64,000 nt of DNA from Sipunculus nudus. Taxonomy: Eukaryota > Annelida > Sipuncula > Golfingiida > Sipunculidae. The translations under genes were made by a program, and so were the position numbers. Below, piece after piece: positions 44,931-56,244 of the stretch. Every line of letters begins with the position of its first letter. Positions within the stretch are counted from its first letter, which is position 1. The DNA lies in the NCBI GenBank assembly GCA_026874595.1, contig CM049311.1, positions 54,935,676 through 54,999,675 on the forward strand, in the 5' to 3' direction. The notes beneath the pieces are model-generated. The model made no database searches. It worked only from the letters and a program-made list of their open reading frames with translations, and was not told where the DNA came from.

Positions 44931-45058
44931 ATCAAAACACTCTTGTTATGGTATACACACACAAGTGGACTGTTTACTCAACTATACCAATAACAATGTG
45001 TTAAATATGTGCCGAGAACTTTCCATTTTTCGAACAATCCAAAGAACCCAATAGTACA

Positions 45059-45166
45059 CACGTTACAGGAAACATCTAGAACAACATCGCTGTGTTTCTA
45101 TATATCAGGGTTCACACATGGGCCGGCCCGGCTCGGCCAGGCGAGAAAGTCCAAGACTAACATGAC
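45059..45166 (-). mobile_element. Inverted fragment of the 41.4-kb LTR family
   Basis: CGTTACAGGAAACATCTAGA, ACAACATCGCTGTGTTTCTA, GGCCAGGCGAGAAAGTCC and CTAACATGAC match the reverse complement of 41463-41570. GC is high, with GGGCCGGCCCGGCTCGGCC. A second, shorter GTGGGCCGCACCCGGCC word follows at about 45181. Two overlapping plus-strand frames near here (44782-45054) are not preserved elsewhere. Confidence 0.6.
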
Positions 45167-47180
45167 CGCTGTTTTTACACGTGGGCCGCACCCGGCCAGC
45201 TAGAACAAGGAACGCTGAAGCTTAGCAACGCCCAGGGCTTGAGCCAAACACGAATCAGAATGTCAACAGCGCACAACAAAAGAGACATGTCAACAGCTCA
45301 CAATAAAACAGACATCTGTAACATAATATTATCTAAATTAAGTGAAGGGTTCCATTAAAATGACCCCTCTACTTTTCGTAGTTCAGATATATACGTGTAT
45401 CTTTGTAAAATGCTATATGCTGAGGAGGTTTTTGAGTACAATGTGCTGAAGAAGTAATTCTACATTTAAGTGGTACATGTTTGGTCCCCACAGATACCTG
45501 GTTCGTTTATTAGATGGTTACGGCGGCCTTCATAACATTAATATGTTTAAAACAGTAAATAGGCCATGTATGCCGATGGCACTTTAAGGTTGTTAACTTG
45601 GAGAATCTAGGATCATTGTCTTTATTCGTCTTTTAGTCTCTTATTTTTATATATCAATAGGTTAAAATTTCCATTAAGATGCGTGACCTGCTCCTTGCAT
45701 GCCGTGACATGTATAGAATGTCACAAATTCTGAGTAAAATATATGCTTCATTAACACAGAACCGGTAATGGAGTGGACGGTGGTGAGTTAATGCAATTTG
45801 TAAATTGGATCTGTTTTACACTCACCACCAAGTGCCTTGATGAAGACCAAAAATCAACAATGTTGGAATTTCACAGCCGAAGGAAAAAAACGGTGATGTC
45901 GAATGTGCCGGAAAACGGCAAGCAGGATAGCCTTTTGTTATATGTTGCAAAGCAGAAAATAAGTAAGACGTCAACACCGCGACATGATAAATCACGACAG
46001 ACCTTGTATCGTCGGCCTGCAGAGCGTCTGGTTAATCGTAAAAAAGTCAACTTCCTTGCTCTCATCTTCCTTTATATACCTCTCAATGAATCTGTAACTC
46101 ACTCTTTTGTACAGCATGTTAACGGCTGCTTGACGGATACCTTTTAACTGTATCTTTATACCAATTTGATGGTACATAAACCGTACCCTGTCTGTTAAAA
46201 AAAACGGTGGTTATGACCAGTCTTTTTAGCAGACCGTCTGGACAATCTTTATCACCGCTACCTTCCACATGCATTCACCGCAATGTTGGCAAGATATCAG
46301 CGATATTAGAAAGATCAGACAAACTCTTGTCGTTCCAATAGATCTTGTCTCAATCAAAACTTTTTCACACCCAATAAAAACGTAACAAGTGACACATGGG
46401 TCATGACGCTCAGCAGACTAGGAAAAGATTCACAAAATGAATTTTATCATATGAATGCAAAATTTTGTTGATTAGATCCCTATTCAACTGTAACAATTAA
46501 AGTTCTTTAAAATCAATAAGAAGAAACAGTATCATGATAGTATGTCAAGCAATTCCCATGAAATCCAGCCTTTTAATTTTATATTCCCACAAAATACGAA
46601 GAAGGACTTTTCAGAAGCGGATCGAGGAGGGGATGAGGGAGTTTTTCAGACCGGTTTTTGTTTTTTACAGAGCGGTTTTTGCAGCCTGATGCCCCCCCCC
46701 CCCTTCAGGACATTAGGACCTTCAGTTTGGTTTTGTCATTATTCCAACTTGGTTGGACGCTGACTTTTCTTAAATCCGCCCCTGTTTTTGTTTCGAAGAG
46801 GTCATGCAAAAGTAGGTCTGTGAGCATGTATATATATATTTGTTTGGCAATCATGAACAAGAACTTAGATTTTTAACAGAAGCGTGGAAATATTACCCCA
46901 CAATTTATCACGATTTAATCAAACCTTAACATTTGAATGATAAGGGTTACTGGGTTTTTCTTCTACTATAAGACTGCACCGTTCATCAAAATGAAGACAA
47001 AGGTACAATATCATATCGGGGAAATAACAGCGTTGTTTGCATTCTAAATGCTCGATATTATCCTCAGTATAAAAGCGATTAAAACTTCAAAAGTGATGGA
47101 AGGAAAAGTTAATAACAGAGCGTGAGTTACATCTACATCATACATTTATATGTATATTTATTAGGTTATACCAATATCCG

Positions 47181-48366
47181 GTCATTCGGAAGTCTGAGAA
47201 TAAACGGGAAGACCGTCAATAACCGGCTCTGATAAAACAGAGTGCAGAGACCTGAGTTGGCTGGTTCAGGGTGACGCCTGGGATACAATAATCAAATTTA
47301 TGCATAATATGACGCATTTATATATATATAGAGAGAGAAAGCGAATGAAAAACAGTCCATTTAAGATCCGGATGCGTTTGAATGTTTTTCAATCAACTAA
47401 GCTCCAACGAATGCTAACATATATATGTAGTAAAATAAATTTAGCCCAAAGATATATACATATCATCCTTCATTCTTCTTAAATCTTAATTTAAATTGCC
47501 TATCATTGCTTTATAAAATAAGATATCCCCCCCCGTGTTTGATTATTCTTAACCATTTTTCATGTATAAAAAGGTATTTAAATGTCAACTATGTAAGTAT
47601 CAAAATCTGAAGCAGACGGACCCTGGGATCTGACGCCAAAGGGTATACAGGTGACACCCAAATGTACAAGCACATCAAGCAGTCAAGGATGCTGGCATCT
47701 TACGGTCGGCAATCCAGTCAATGGAAGCTTGTGCGAGTGAAGTGATGGCTTGGGTGATCTAAAACAAACTGATGTCATTCGGAAGTCTGAGAATAAACGG
47801 GAAGACCGTCAATAACCGGCTCTGATAAAACAGAGTGCAGAGACCTGAGTTGGCTGGTTCAGGGTGACGCCTGGGATACAATAATCAAATTTATGCATAA
47901 TATGACGCATTTATATATATATAGAGAGAGAAAGCGAATGAAAAACAGTCCATTTAAGATCCGGATGCGTTTGAATGTTTTTCAATCAACTAAGCTCCAA
48001 CGAATGCTAACATATATATGTAGTAAAATAAATTTAGCCCAAAGATATATACATATCATCCTTCATTCTTCTTAAATCTTAATTTAAATTGCCTATCATT
48101 GCTTTATAAAATAAGATATCCCCCCCCGTGTTTGATTATTCTTAACCATTTTTCATGTATAAAAAGGTATTTAAATGTCAACTATGTAAGTATCAAAATC
48201 TGAAGCAGACGGACCCTGGGATCTGACGCCAAAGGGTATACAGGTGACACCCAAATGTACAAGCACATCAAGCAGTCAAGGATGCTGGCATCTTACGGTC
48301 GGCAATCCAGTCAATGGAAGCTTGTGCGAGTGAAGTGATGGCTTGGGTGATCTAAAACAAACTGAT
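47181..48366. repeat. Perfect 593-bp tandem duplication
   Basis: 47181-47773 and 47774-48366 read identically as far as I can compare them, including a C8 run and a short (TA)n(GA)n. The breakpoint shows only a 1-2-bp overlap (GT). The unit contains ordinary unit 3 sequence plus the first about 170 bp of a retrotransposon remnant, so it arose after that insertion. Both copies carry the same 60-codon frame, which is a shadow. Perfect identity means either a very recent event or an assembly artefact. Confidence 0.95.
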
Positions 48367-49090
48367 GTTGAATGATGCAAAGATATAGCAACAAAGCAGC
48401 GTATTGGTGCCATCAAGGCGTGCAACCCTGTAGTCAGGATCGAAGATACTTTGAAGGGACCCACAGAACTGTCATGTGTATACGTAATATCGGAGCAATA
48501 TTCGATCAAAACGTGTATGTTCCATCGGGTAAACAATGTCTGAAGGTCAATTGACCTCCAACTCCGTCAGATCAGTAAGGTTCGCAAGCATCTCACTCAG
48601 GACGCATGCAGAACAGTCATCACAACCAGGCTGGACTACAACAATGGGCTATTGTATGGGCTACCGAGAACCCGGAAACATCGCCTTCAGTTTGGTTAGA
48701 ACTCTGCTGAACGTGATATTACACTTACTCGGAGCAGGGATCACATTGGCCAAGTTCTGAAAGCTTGGCACTCGCTCTCAGTTAGACAGAGAATAGTATA
48801 TAAATTCCACTTGCTGAATTGTAAGTTTGTTCGCAACCTGAATGCTCCTGACTACCTCTCCAAGCTGCTGTTAACCCAACACCACAATGGTGTCTTCGGC
48901 CCGGTGACTAGGGTTAGCTTCACATACACAACATTTCCAGGAGAGCTGGTTAACCATCCTTTCAAGTAGCAGCCCTTCACTTATGGCATGCACTAAACCC
49001 AGAACTACGCAAGCCATCTTCACATCTGAATTTCAAAAATAACCTAAAGACCTCTCTGTTTAAGCATACAGAAACTGCATAGCGCATAGA
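47600..49090 (+). pseudogene. L2/CR1-like LINE reverse transcriptase C-terminal remnant
   Basis: Plus strand: YTGDTQMYKHIKQS (in place of YADDTQLY) occurs at about 47647 and again at about 48240 because of the tandem duplication. After 48361 come MLNDAKI, RNIGAIFDQ (near 48490), ISLRTHAEQSS in place of the IRKHLTQDACRT word, then RLDYNNGLLYGLPRT (near 48635), SLSVRQRIVYKFHLL (near 48780), NAPDYLSKLLLTQHHNG and an FGPVTR end. This order is typical of the 3' end of L2/CR1-type ORF2. Several frameshifts and stops make it inactive. It is absent from the aligned unit 2 sequence (28.3-28.5 kb). Confidence 0.82.
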
Positions 49091-50179
49091 AATGTGTCCA
49101 CATAGACCTGCGCTCTGGAAATTAATTACAATATAATAAACAGGGCTCCGCTTATCCAGATCAGCAGTGTCCAAGCTCAAACAGTCTGCCACTGAAGGTC
49201 ACAGTCCTGCATGTCAGTCACGTCTTAGCTCCATCCGATAGTCAATCGGCGATTGAAGAATGTCGTTGATCTTTCCAGAGGTATATGCGGGAGGTAAAAG
49301 TAAATCAATATACTTTTTTCTTATTTATAAACTATTTAGTCCGTTACGCATTTTGTGCGGAATGTTTTATGATTCGTAGACGATACTAAGGACTTAATAT
49401 GATCATCAGAGGGATTGTACACAAAAACACAAACGTTCTGAAGAACATACAGACACACATACTCCGTTTATCTCTCATGGAAAAGTAACGCTAATGATTG
49501 ACATTTGTTGACAAGGTGTTGTATATGTTTAACCTATATATTTATCCATTTTTAAAAGAATTGGATAAACAGGGACGTCGGCTTTTGATGAAGTAAACCT
49601 TTGATCACGTCAACATTTGATGACGAACGTCAAACCTTTGATGACGTATAATAAGTAAATGCAAGATGTGCGACTTCATTTGTAGAATCAATATATCTTG
49701 CTAAGAATATTAGCGTCTAACCGACAGTGATATTACACGTATAACTAAACTGACATAGTGCCCTGGTGTCAGAGTTCAATAGCTTTGTGTACACCTTTCA
49801 CAATAGTGTTATTTGGCACCTTGAGAGGACAGTTAAAATAAATATTAACAAATAACAAGTAAACTTAAACCAGCATTATGGAAACTAACGTTAATTTCAG
49901 ATAGGTGCCTGACTTTCCCTGCTGCATTTCCACCTCCATGATCATCATATGGGAGAAAATAATGATTAGTTAATATATTATCTTATAAAATAACGTTCTA
50001 CACAGACTTTCTAATTAAGACCGACTTAAAGAGAGATATACCCGATACATGATCTGTTTAATCAAGTTATGAAAGCTTCGCGAATATAGAGACACAAATC
50101 TTTATTACTTAACAGTATTAGTAATAATCCATCGTAACTACAAAAAAAATATGCCTCCACCGAAAAATTCAAATAAAAC

Positions 50180-50828
50180 TTTATGTGATTATTTTAATTA
50201 AACTGAATCGTTGTAAATAGCCAGACAATATTTGTGACAACTGGTACGGAGTATGGGACGTGTGTTTTTTTAATATTACATAATTGCCCACATACAGCCC
50301 GTGCCAGGGGCAATAATTGATGGTTCAGATTAAAATCAGTGTGGGGCATTTGTGTAATTACAATTTCAATTGTAGGTATACGTGGAAATCAATACAGGAT
50401 ACACTTCATCTTCCTACCGACAACGAGACGTATAATCCACCAAGAGAAAAAAAAATTGGTAAGATAAAGATTTTTCATAATAATTTGTTTTCCCGGTGGT
50501 TTTTTTGTGCTGATATTCTGATTCTCGGTAATTAATTTGCTAGATTTTCGCGTGCATCCATTACTTTTATTAATAAGCTCGGCATTATCTTCAATCTGAA
50601 AGTAATTTAAACTGAAACGAACAGAAGGATAAGATACAAACTCATAAAGATTCTCGGGAAGAAGCCAGGTAATAATAGATACTTCCCAGCGAGATGTTTT
50701 TTTAGGAAGAAATCCCTTCCTTCTCCATGTCGGTCTGATTAAAAGTAATAAGGTGTTGCTGTCGTTCTTACGCTCCGAATCATTATGGAGCAGGATTAGT
50801 AATGCCCTTGAACAAGAATTCATTAGAT
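50180..50828. other. Unique-looking segment with the longest simple open frame on the minus strand; no gene called
   Basis: A 144-codon frame runs on the minus strand from 50823 to 50389. It starts MNSCSRALLILLHND and ends in a hydrophobic, basic stretch. No domain is recognisable, composition is low-bias, and a 72-codon plus-strand frame overlaps it. The hairpin at 50830 lies just upstream of its start. A lineage-specific gene cannot be excluded, but nothing beyond openness supports one. Confidence 0.2.
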
Positions 50829-50829
50829 A

Positions 50830-50875
50830 CCCTCATTAAATGTCACTTTTGTGACATTTAATGAGGGTTTTTTTT
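50830..50875. other. Perfect 17-bp stem, 4-nt loop, followed by T8
   Basis: CCCTCATTAAATGTCAC at 50830-50846 is the exact reverse complement of GTGACATTTAATGAGGG at 50851-50867, with a TTTT loop. TTTTTTTT follows at 50868-50875. In bacteria this would be called an intrinsic terminator. In a eukaryotic context a T run ends RNA polymerase III transcription, or the structure may be a short inverted duplication. No A/B box was found just upstream on the plus strand. Confidence 0.85.
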
Positions 50876-50879
50876 AATC

Positions 50880-52590
50880 CTGTAATCAATGCATCCAAAG
50901 ATAAATACATATTTAACATTCTACGATAGTTTCCTATATGGGACAGGGGTATTTGTTTGTTCGAGCCGAGGATGAGAAAGTCGTGATTCATCAATACATT
51001 ATTTAAAATGTACATTATTGGGACCGCCTTTGTTCTGGCGGGAAGAGCTAACCTGTGATGAAACCATCATGGTGGTAAACCGTGACAAACATCTGTCTTC
51101 GGGATGGATAAATACAATTCCTGCGCTAACGTACCGCACACCATAATTTGATCATGAACTGGTATGTATTCTGGATCTGTTGGTATGCGGTCTGTGGGTA
51201 TTTTAAGTTCAGGGGAGTCTTGCGAAAATACGTTATGATGGATGTGCGTTGATGTTAGCTATTTAAACTAAATTTATTAATGTTAATTTATGAAAACAAT
51301 AAATCATGCTACATTTCGTTGGACTGTTAATCAAAATAATTACCTTTGTAATCCATCTAATTTATGTATAGAAAGATATATAAAACCATATTTAATACAA
51401 CATAAGGTATGATCATCTTAGTCTGAATTGATGTGGTGCCTTGAATGGCCATCTCTCGAGACAAAATATTTCACCGTAAGATATTGAGAACTGCAATTGT
51501 CTACTGTGTGGTGTCATTAGCGGTGTTGGCGCCACATTTGCAGAGAGAGAGATATATATATATGCTCGGGCTGCACACATCCCGCATAAGGTCCGAGAAT
51601 TATGTAAAATCACCTTTGCTGAAGTGCACACAGATGGCCGCCTTAGCTTCTGACAGTACAGATACTTTTTACCTTCGATAATGTTCTGCCTCTAATAAGC
51701 AACTCACCTTAAAACACACTTAAAACTGTTTTCATTATTTCGGCAGGTAACTATGGTAACCAAACAAAAGACATTTACACTACATTTACCTCTACCTCGA
51801 AGTTTGTAATTTGTTACCAATACATTACGGTGCTTTTGGAGTTACTATCATATTGAGCCTCAACTGAAGTGAAATACTTAAATACTTAAATGTTTCAAGT
51901 GTCAGCCCCTTTTCTTCACAACATGGATGATGACGTGATCCATGACCCTGACATGAGCCAATCATCGATGGTATAACATACATTTCATGGATGTTAGTCA
52001 CACGGCCAATCACAAGGATCGTAGAATACATCTTTCATTTTATTCATCAATAAATTTACCATCGCGAAAAATGCTAACAAAACCATGATTAAGAAATGAT
52101 GAGAGATGTTAGGAATTTGGTAAAATTAGTCTATGATTTTCTCAAGATTACGAGAAGACTCGGTATTTAAGAGTTTGACGAAAATATGGGAAATAATTTA
52201 ACAACACACGTCGTATCTGCAAGTCCTGACACTCTCAGTCAATTTTTGAATACAGTAGATGGTAATAGGAACAACTTTATAATCTGAACAAACCTTTAAT
52301 TAAGGAAAACCACTGACGTTACAACTTCATTTGTTAAACCAGTCTATATACCAAATGACGGTGTTGACAACCAACCGTTGTCACTCAATTCCTTTGAGCA
52401 ATGCCTTGGAAATTTTCTTTTTTTATCTTGAAGTCTGAGGAACGATACAAAATATATCTCAAGGGATTTCATTTTCTCTATATTCCCATTAATCCCTTCA
52501 TGACATGATTTTGCGTAGGGTGAATTGCAGCGCCGCCTATAAAAATGATGCGATTGTTTCAAAATCGGTTTACAGTCCGGTGTCCTTCAG
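50880..52590. other. No recognisable gene
   Basis: AT-rich sequence. Patches at 50960-51130 and 51430-51680 have higher complexity and short frames on both strands without family motifs. A short (TA)n follows GAGAGAGA at about 51541-51562. No RNA gene or repeat family was recognised. Confidence 0.45.
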
Positions 52591-52594
52591 TCCC

Positions 52595-52640
52595 GCAGCT
52601 GCGGACTCGTAGTGACCGCAGCTGCGGACTCGTAGTGACC
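52595..52640. repeat. 23-bp perfect direct duplication with CGCAGCTGCG palindrome
   Basis: GCAGCTGCGGACTCGTAGTG followed by ACC occurs at 52595-52617 and again at 52618-52640 without change. Each unit begins with the palindromic core GCAGCTGC (an E-box, CAGCTG). It looks like a recent slippage duplication. Confidence 0.9.
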
Positions 52641-52649
52641 TCAGGCAGG

Positions 52650-53555
52650 GTGCTCAATTATGAAAAAAAAACCCAGCATGTTACAGATCAATGGTTAAGT
52701 ATGTCTGTACTTCGTCGATCCTTTCGAAATGGATCCCCACAGACCTAAAGCATTTCAACATCAATGTAAATGGTGCCAGCGTGAAGCAATGCGGGATAGC
52801 AGCAGGCTACTAACGACCACAGTGTTGTCTATAGCAGTGTGTCGGTCTTACATAATAGTGATCTTCCTCTCAGAGCTTAAGCTATTCAGGTTGTGTTTAA
52901 TTTAACAACGTGTTTCGTCAGCCTTATTATCCTGAAGTATCTGCCAAATCATGAGTCTGGCAAATTATGTCCCGTTGGTTGAAAAAATAATTCAGAAGAG
53001 CGTGGGCTGTTGTAATACACTTCCTGGGAGGATTCTTACAGGCTCGGTTAAGACGAAAAAGTTAAAATAATTTACAACACATAACACTGCATGGTTGTGT
53101 TTCTGTTATAAAAAATCCTTTCCCTTATAACAAAGCGTAGGAGTTCACAGAGGAAACACACAACTATTAACCTAGACGACAGCGGTATATAGCAGGTATT
53201 CACCATATGTCACTACGATTAGTGCTGGAACTCTTGGACCAAAGGAACATTTGTTTGAATATATTTTTGTGAACCAATGATTACGTTTTCAGTTGAGGTG
53301 GGCATTCACATTGAAACATGTATGTTTCATTTTCTTTAAAGGGCATGAATGTTTCACGTTCCCTGTATTATACCATATGTGTCAACCATGATGCATATTT
53401 AGCTCAGTTTTAGTTATTGTATTTCCTGCGTTTATGTACCACACACAATAGTATCCTTTTAACAACAAAGGTCTGATAATCCAGAATGATGGCGGACGTA
53501 CGCGGTCTCCGACTGCTACATGCCTTTAAATATATTAATTCTACAAATAAACTAT
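52650..53555. other. No recognisable feature
   Basis: AT-rich sequence without repeat or coding signal. Confidence 0.5.
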
Positions 53556-53562
53556 CACGTTA

Positions 53563-53647
53563 AGAATTAATAAACGGACGGGAATTAATAAACGGACGAG
53601 AATTAATAAACGGACGGGAAATAATAAACGGACGAGAATTAATAAAA
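53563..53647. repeat. 18-bp minisatellite, about 4.7 copies
   Basis: The unit is GAATTAATAAACGGACGG/A, nearly perfect over four units, with one GAAATAATAAACGGACGA variant. It is directly followed by an unrelated 31-bp array. Confidence 0.95.
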
Positions 53648-53654
53648 AACTGAT

Positions 53655-53990
53655 GACAGAGCCATCGATAATTTCATTGGTTCTTGTCAGGGGTATCGAC
53701 AATGGTATTGGTTCTTGTCGGAGCCATCGATAATGGAATTGATTCTTGACAGAGCCATCGGTAATTTCATCGGATCTTTTCAGAGCCATCGATTATGGTA
53801 TTGGTTCTTGAAAGGGCCATCAGCAATGGTATTGATTCTTGTCAGAGCCACCGATAATGGTATCGGGTTCTTGTCAGAGCCATCGATTATTTCATTGGTT
53901 CTTGTCAGAGCCATCGATAATGGTACTGGTTCTTTTCAGAGCCATGTATAGTGTCAGATATTCTTGTCAGAGCCATCGATAATCGGAACG
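53655..53990. repeat. 31-bp minisatellite, about 10-11 copies
   Basis: The consensus is close to AGAGCCATCGATAATGGTAT followed by TGGTTCTTGTC. Units alternate loosely between a TAATTTCAT type and a TAATGGTAT type, so a two-unit (62-bp) higher-order repeat may exist. The ATCGAT core is conserved in most units. A plus-strand 78-codon frame and a minus-strand 82-codon frame over it are artefacts: the unit length is not a multiple of three, and the protein repeat decays. Confidence 0.95.
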
Positions 53991-53999
53991 TCTATATAC

Positions 54000-54745
54000 T
54001 TGCATCGATTAAAGAACCAAATGGCTCTACAGACCCTAAATACTCACTCTCCTCTGACTAACCATTAGTCTTGATGAAGAATCTTGCCTTCGTCTTCTGA
54101 TTACTTATACTGTTTTGTGTATTTCGTCTGGTAAAGACTAAAGAGCACTGACATGTTCAGTGCGAAAATACTGCAGTGCTGTTGTCCGTCCACAAACCTA
54201 AGGATCCTCTACCGCAGCGATGTACTCCGACAACTTCCCACGTTTTACAGCCAGGTAGGAGAATGTGAACTGAGTTGGCGTGTGGCTGGTTCCAAGTCTA
54301 ACCGTACTCTAGTGAACGTTCAAGCTATACATAGTACCTATCACATCCGGCACACGAATGACCTGATTTCCCATTCTATTTAAGATTTAAAGGGCTTAAT
54401 TTAACGTTTTATTGGGAAGGAGAGACTCACAGACTAAAATTTAATCATCATATCTTCTCCTTGCAGAACCATTAATCCTTAAGATGTCAGTGAATTCGCC
54501 AGCCTTAATATATCTAAAAGACCAGAAAACACTAGGTCCCCCCTACAATATATTCGATTATTAATTACTCCATAACCAACTTTTACATCACATTTCATTG
54601 AAACTTTTGATGATGTTCCAAAACAAACACACTTTGAAACCAGAGTGGGCCTACGTGACGACGTCATTACGACACTTGGGGGCCGACTGGTTTTCTGTTT
54701 ACTAATCCACATGATATCTCAAACAATCTTAGTGAATTCAAACCT
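54000..54745. other. No recognisable gene
   Basis: Slightly GC-richer between 54150 and 54330, where a 76-codon frame is open, without domain. GTTGTCCGTCC and other words give no family match. Nothing was found in 54380-54745 apart from a 77-codon minus-strand frame of no recognisable content. Confidence 0.45.
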
Positions 54746-54749
54746 TTTT

Positions 54750-55945
54750 ATAGAATCGACAGGTCAAGTAAGAAGTGTAAAATCGTGAAATGCATCAGTA
54801 AATATTGGGAACAGTGTTACGAACACAGGCAACGGGAAAAATGACTGAATCTAGATCCAAATCGATATTTCATTTCAATCGAAACGTCATAAATGTTAGC
54901 AATTTATCCGTTAATCTTCCATTAACGGTCATTGTGAATCATTGAGAATCCTCAGGGATGCTGCACAAACACGCAAACAAACTAAAATACATAAAACAAC
55001 AAAAACATAATGTAATTAGTTAAGAGACACCGGTTACAGATAGTATTTTAAATTCATCCAGCCTTATTGGCGGTTGTATTAATCAGAAAAAAAACCAACG
55101 TGATTCAAGTGTTGTATTCCACCACTTTGACCAAGTATGACTAATTACTCCTTCAGTGATTAGGATGAGAAAAATTAGATGAAGACATCCCGGCGGTGTG
55201 CATCATACAGAGTGAATTAAACAGAACCAGGGCAACCAGAACATGATTTGCTCTAGGGATTAACAATGGAATCTGATCAATTACTGATAACTACAAAGAT
55301 GTATGCTCTGCTGCATAATAGGGCATAAAAGCTTAAATGTTTCTTTGTGGAGATAAATGAGCTTCCTCGTAAAAGTTTTATGGTGAGAGCATTGAAATTC
55401 ATTCAGCTGTCAGTGCCTGTCTCGATAAATCATAAATCACGTACTAATCCCACATTTACAGCCAGTGAACATTAACTTCTTTTATTTACCTCGGTATCAC
55501 GACACACACAAAAACTAAATTGCGTTGCATTCAATAAGCGTGTCAATTCGAGTGATGAACACATAGATAACAAATACATGATTTATCCTGGCCTTAATTT
55601 CAGTATTTTCATTATTACGTACAAAAAGTACAAACTCCATTTGATTTAGTAAATTTGACTTAAAATGAAATAAAGCGAAGTTATGTTACAGAACAAGAGG
55701 CCTGGTTTTTTCATCTTATTGTATTACACGTGTTGATTTAATTCCTTGTTCCCTCATCTACACTTCCTGATAAATGCAAGGTCAAAGCCCTAAGAACGTA
55801 TATCACTCCCTTTGCGAAGATAATGTGGTCCATAAAATTTAGCTGGTCGGAGAGAGATACCTGCTAACATAACTCAGTGTGAAAGTTCGGACAATCCTTA
55901 AAAATAATTAGCTGGTAAATTTGTGAATGTTAATTTTATTATTCT
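54750..55945. repeat. Tandem segmental duplication D4, copy 1
   Basis: It aligns with 56245-57670. Examples are GAAGTGTAAAATCGTG with GAAGTGTTAAATCGTG, TAACAATGGAATCTGATCAA with TAACAATGGAATCTGACCAA, CATTCAATAAGCGTGTCA in both, ATGTGGTCCATAAAATT in both, and CGGACAATCCTTAAAAATAA with CGAAGAATCCTTAAGATCAA. No frame is shared. The best-preserved parts (55255-55310, 55500-55560, 55810-55920) are non-coding. Confidence 0.8.
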
Positions 55946-56159
55946 TTTGAAGAATATTAGGGAATAATCTTTGCGGCTATGTATATTTATAGGTACAGAA
56001 GCGTTTCGCCGCTACCTGGAAAAAGATAAAGAATAATTTATCATGTACGTACGACATTATCTCGTACGTATACATTTTATCTCGTACGCACGACGTGTGT
56101 AAGCAATATAAATAATGCGTGTTCTCACCCTGATTAAACAACATCTTTCAAACCGTTAT

Positions 56160-56240
56160 AACACACAGACATATATATATTTATATATATTTATTTATTC
56201 ATATATACAATATATAAATCTTTATAAATTTAAACAATCT
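56160..56240. repeat. TATATATTTA-type microsatellite
   Basis: ATATATATATTTATATATATTTATTTATTCATATATAC lies between the two D4 copies. Confidence 0.85.
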
Positions 56241-56244
56241 TTTT

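Larger units (their letters stand above)
45350..50170. repeat. Segmental duplication unit 3 (partial)
   Basis: It aligns in order with 26090-29640, interrupted by the retrotransposon at 47600-49100 and the 593-bp duplication. Shared words are TTCGTAGTTCA, CCTGGTTCGTTTATTAGATG, TATATACCTCTCAATGAATC, CGATATTATCCTCAGTATAA, GACGCCTGGGATACAATAAT, CATACTCCGTTTATC, ACACCTTTCACAA and CTGTTTAATCAAGTTA. The 124-codon frame at 45773-46147 is broken in the aligned unit 2 sequence by an in-frame TGA and indels, so it is not a conserved gene. Confidence 0.8.

Noticed and set aside
45773-46147. 124-codon plus-strand open frame in duplication unit 3
   Set aside because: The aligned sequence in unit 2 (about 26300-26560) has an in-frame TGA and indels, so the frame is not conserved.
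47300-48075. Two identical 60-codon frames 593 bp apart, which look like a conserved peptide
   Set aside because: They are identical because the DNA is a perfect tandem duplication, not because of protein constraint.
50830-50875. Bacterial intrinsic terminator indicating bacterial contamination
   Set aside because: Nothing around it looks bacterial: no compact genes, no ribosome binding sites, and eukaryotic repeats on both sides.
53655-53990. CRISPR-like array or repeat protein gene
   Set aside because: The 31-bp units are contiguous, the frame shifts each unit, and the protein readings on both strands decay.
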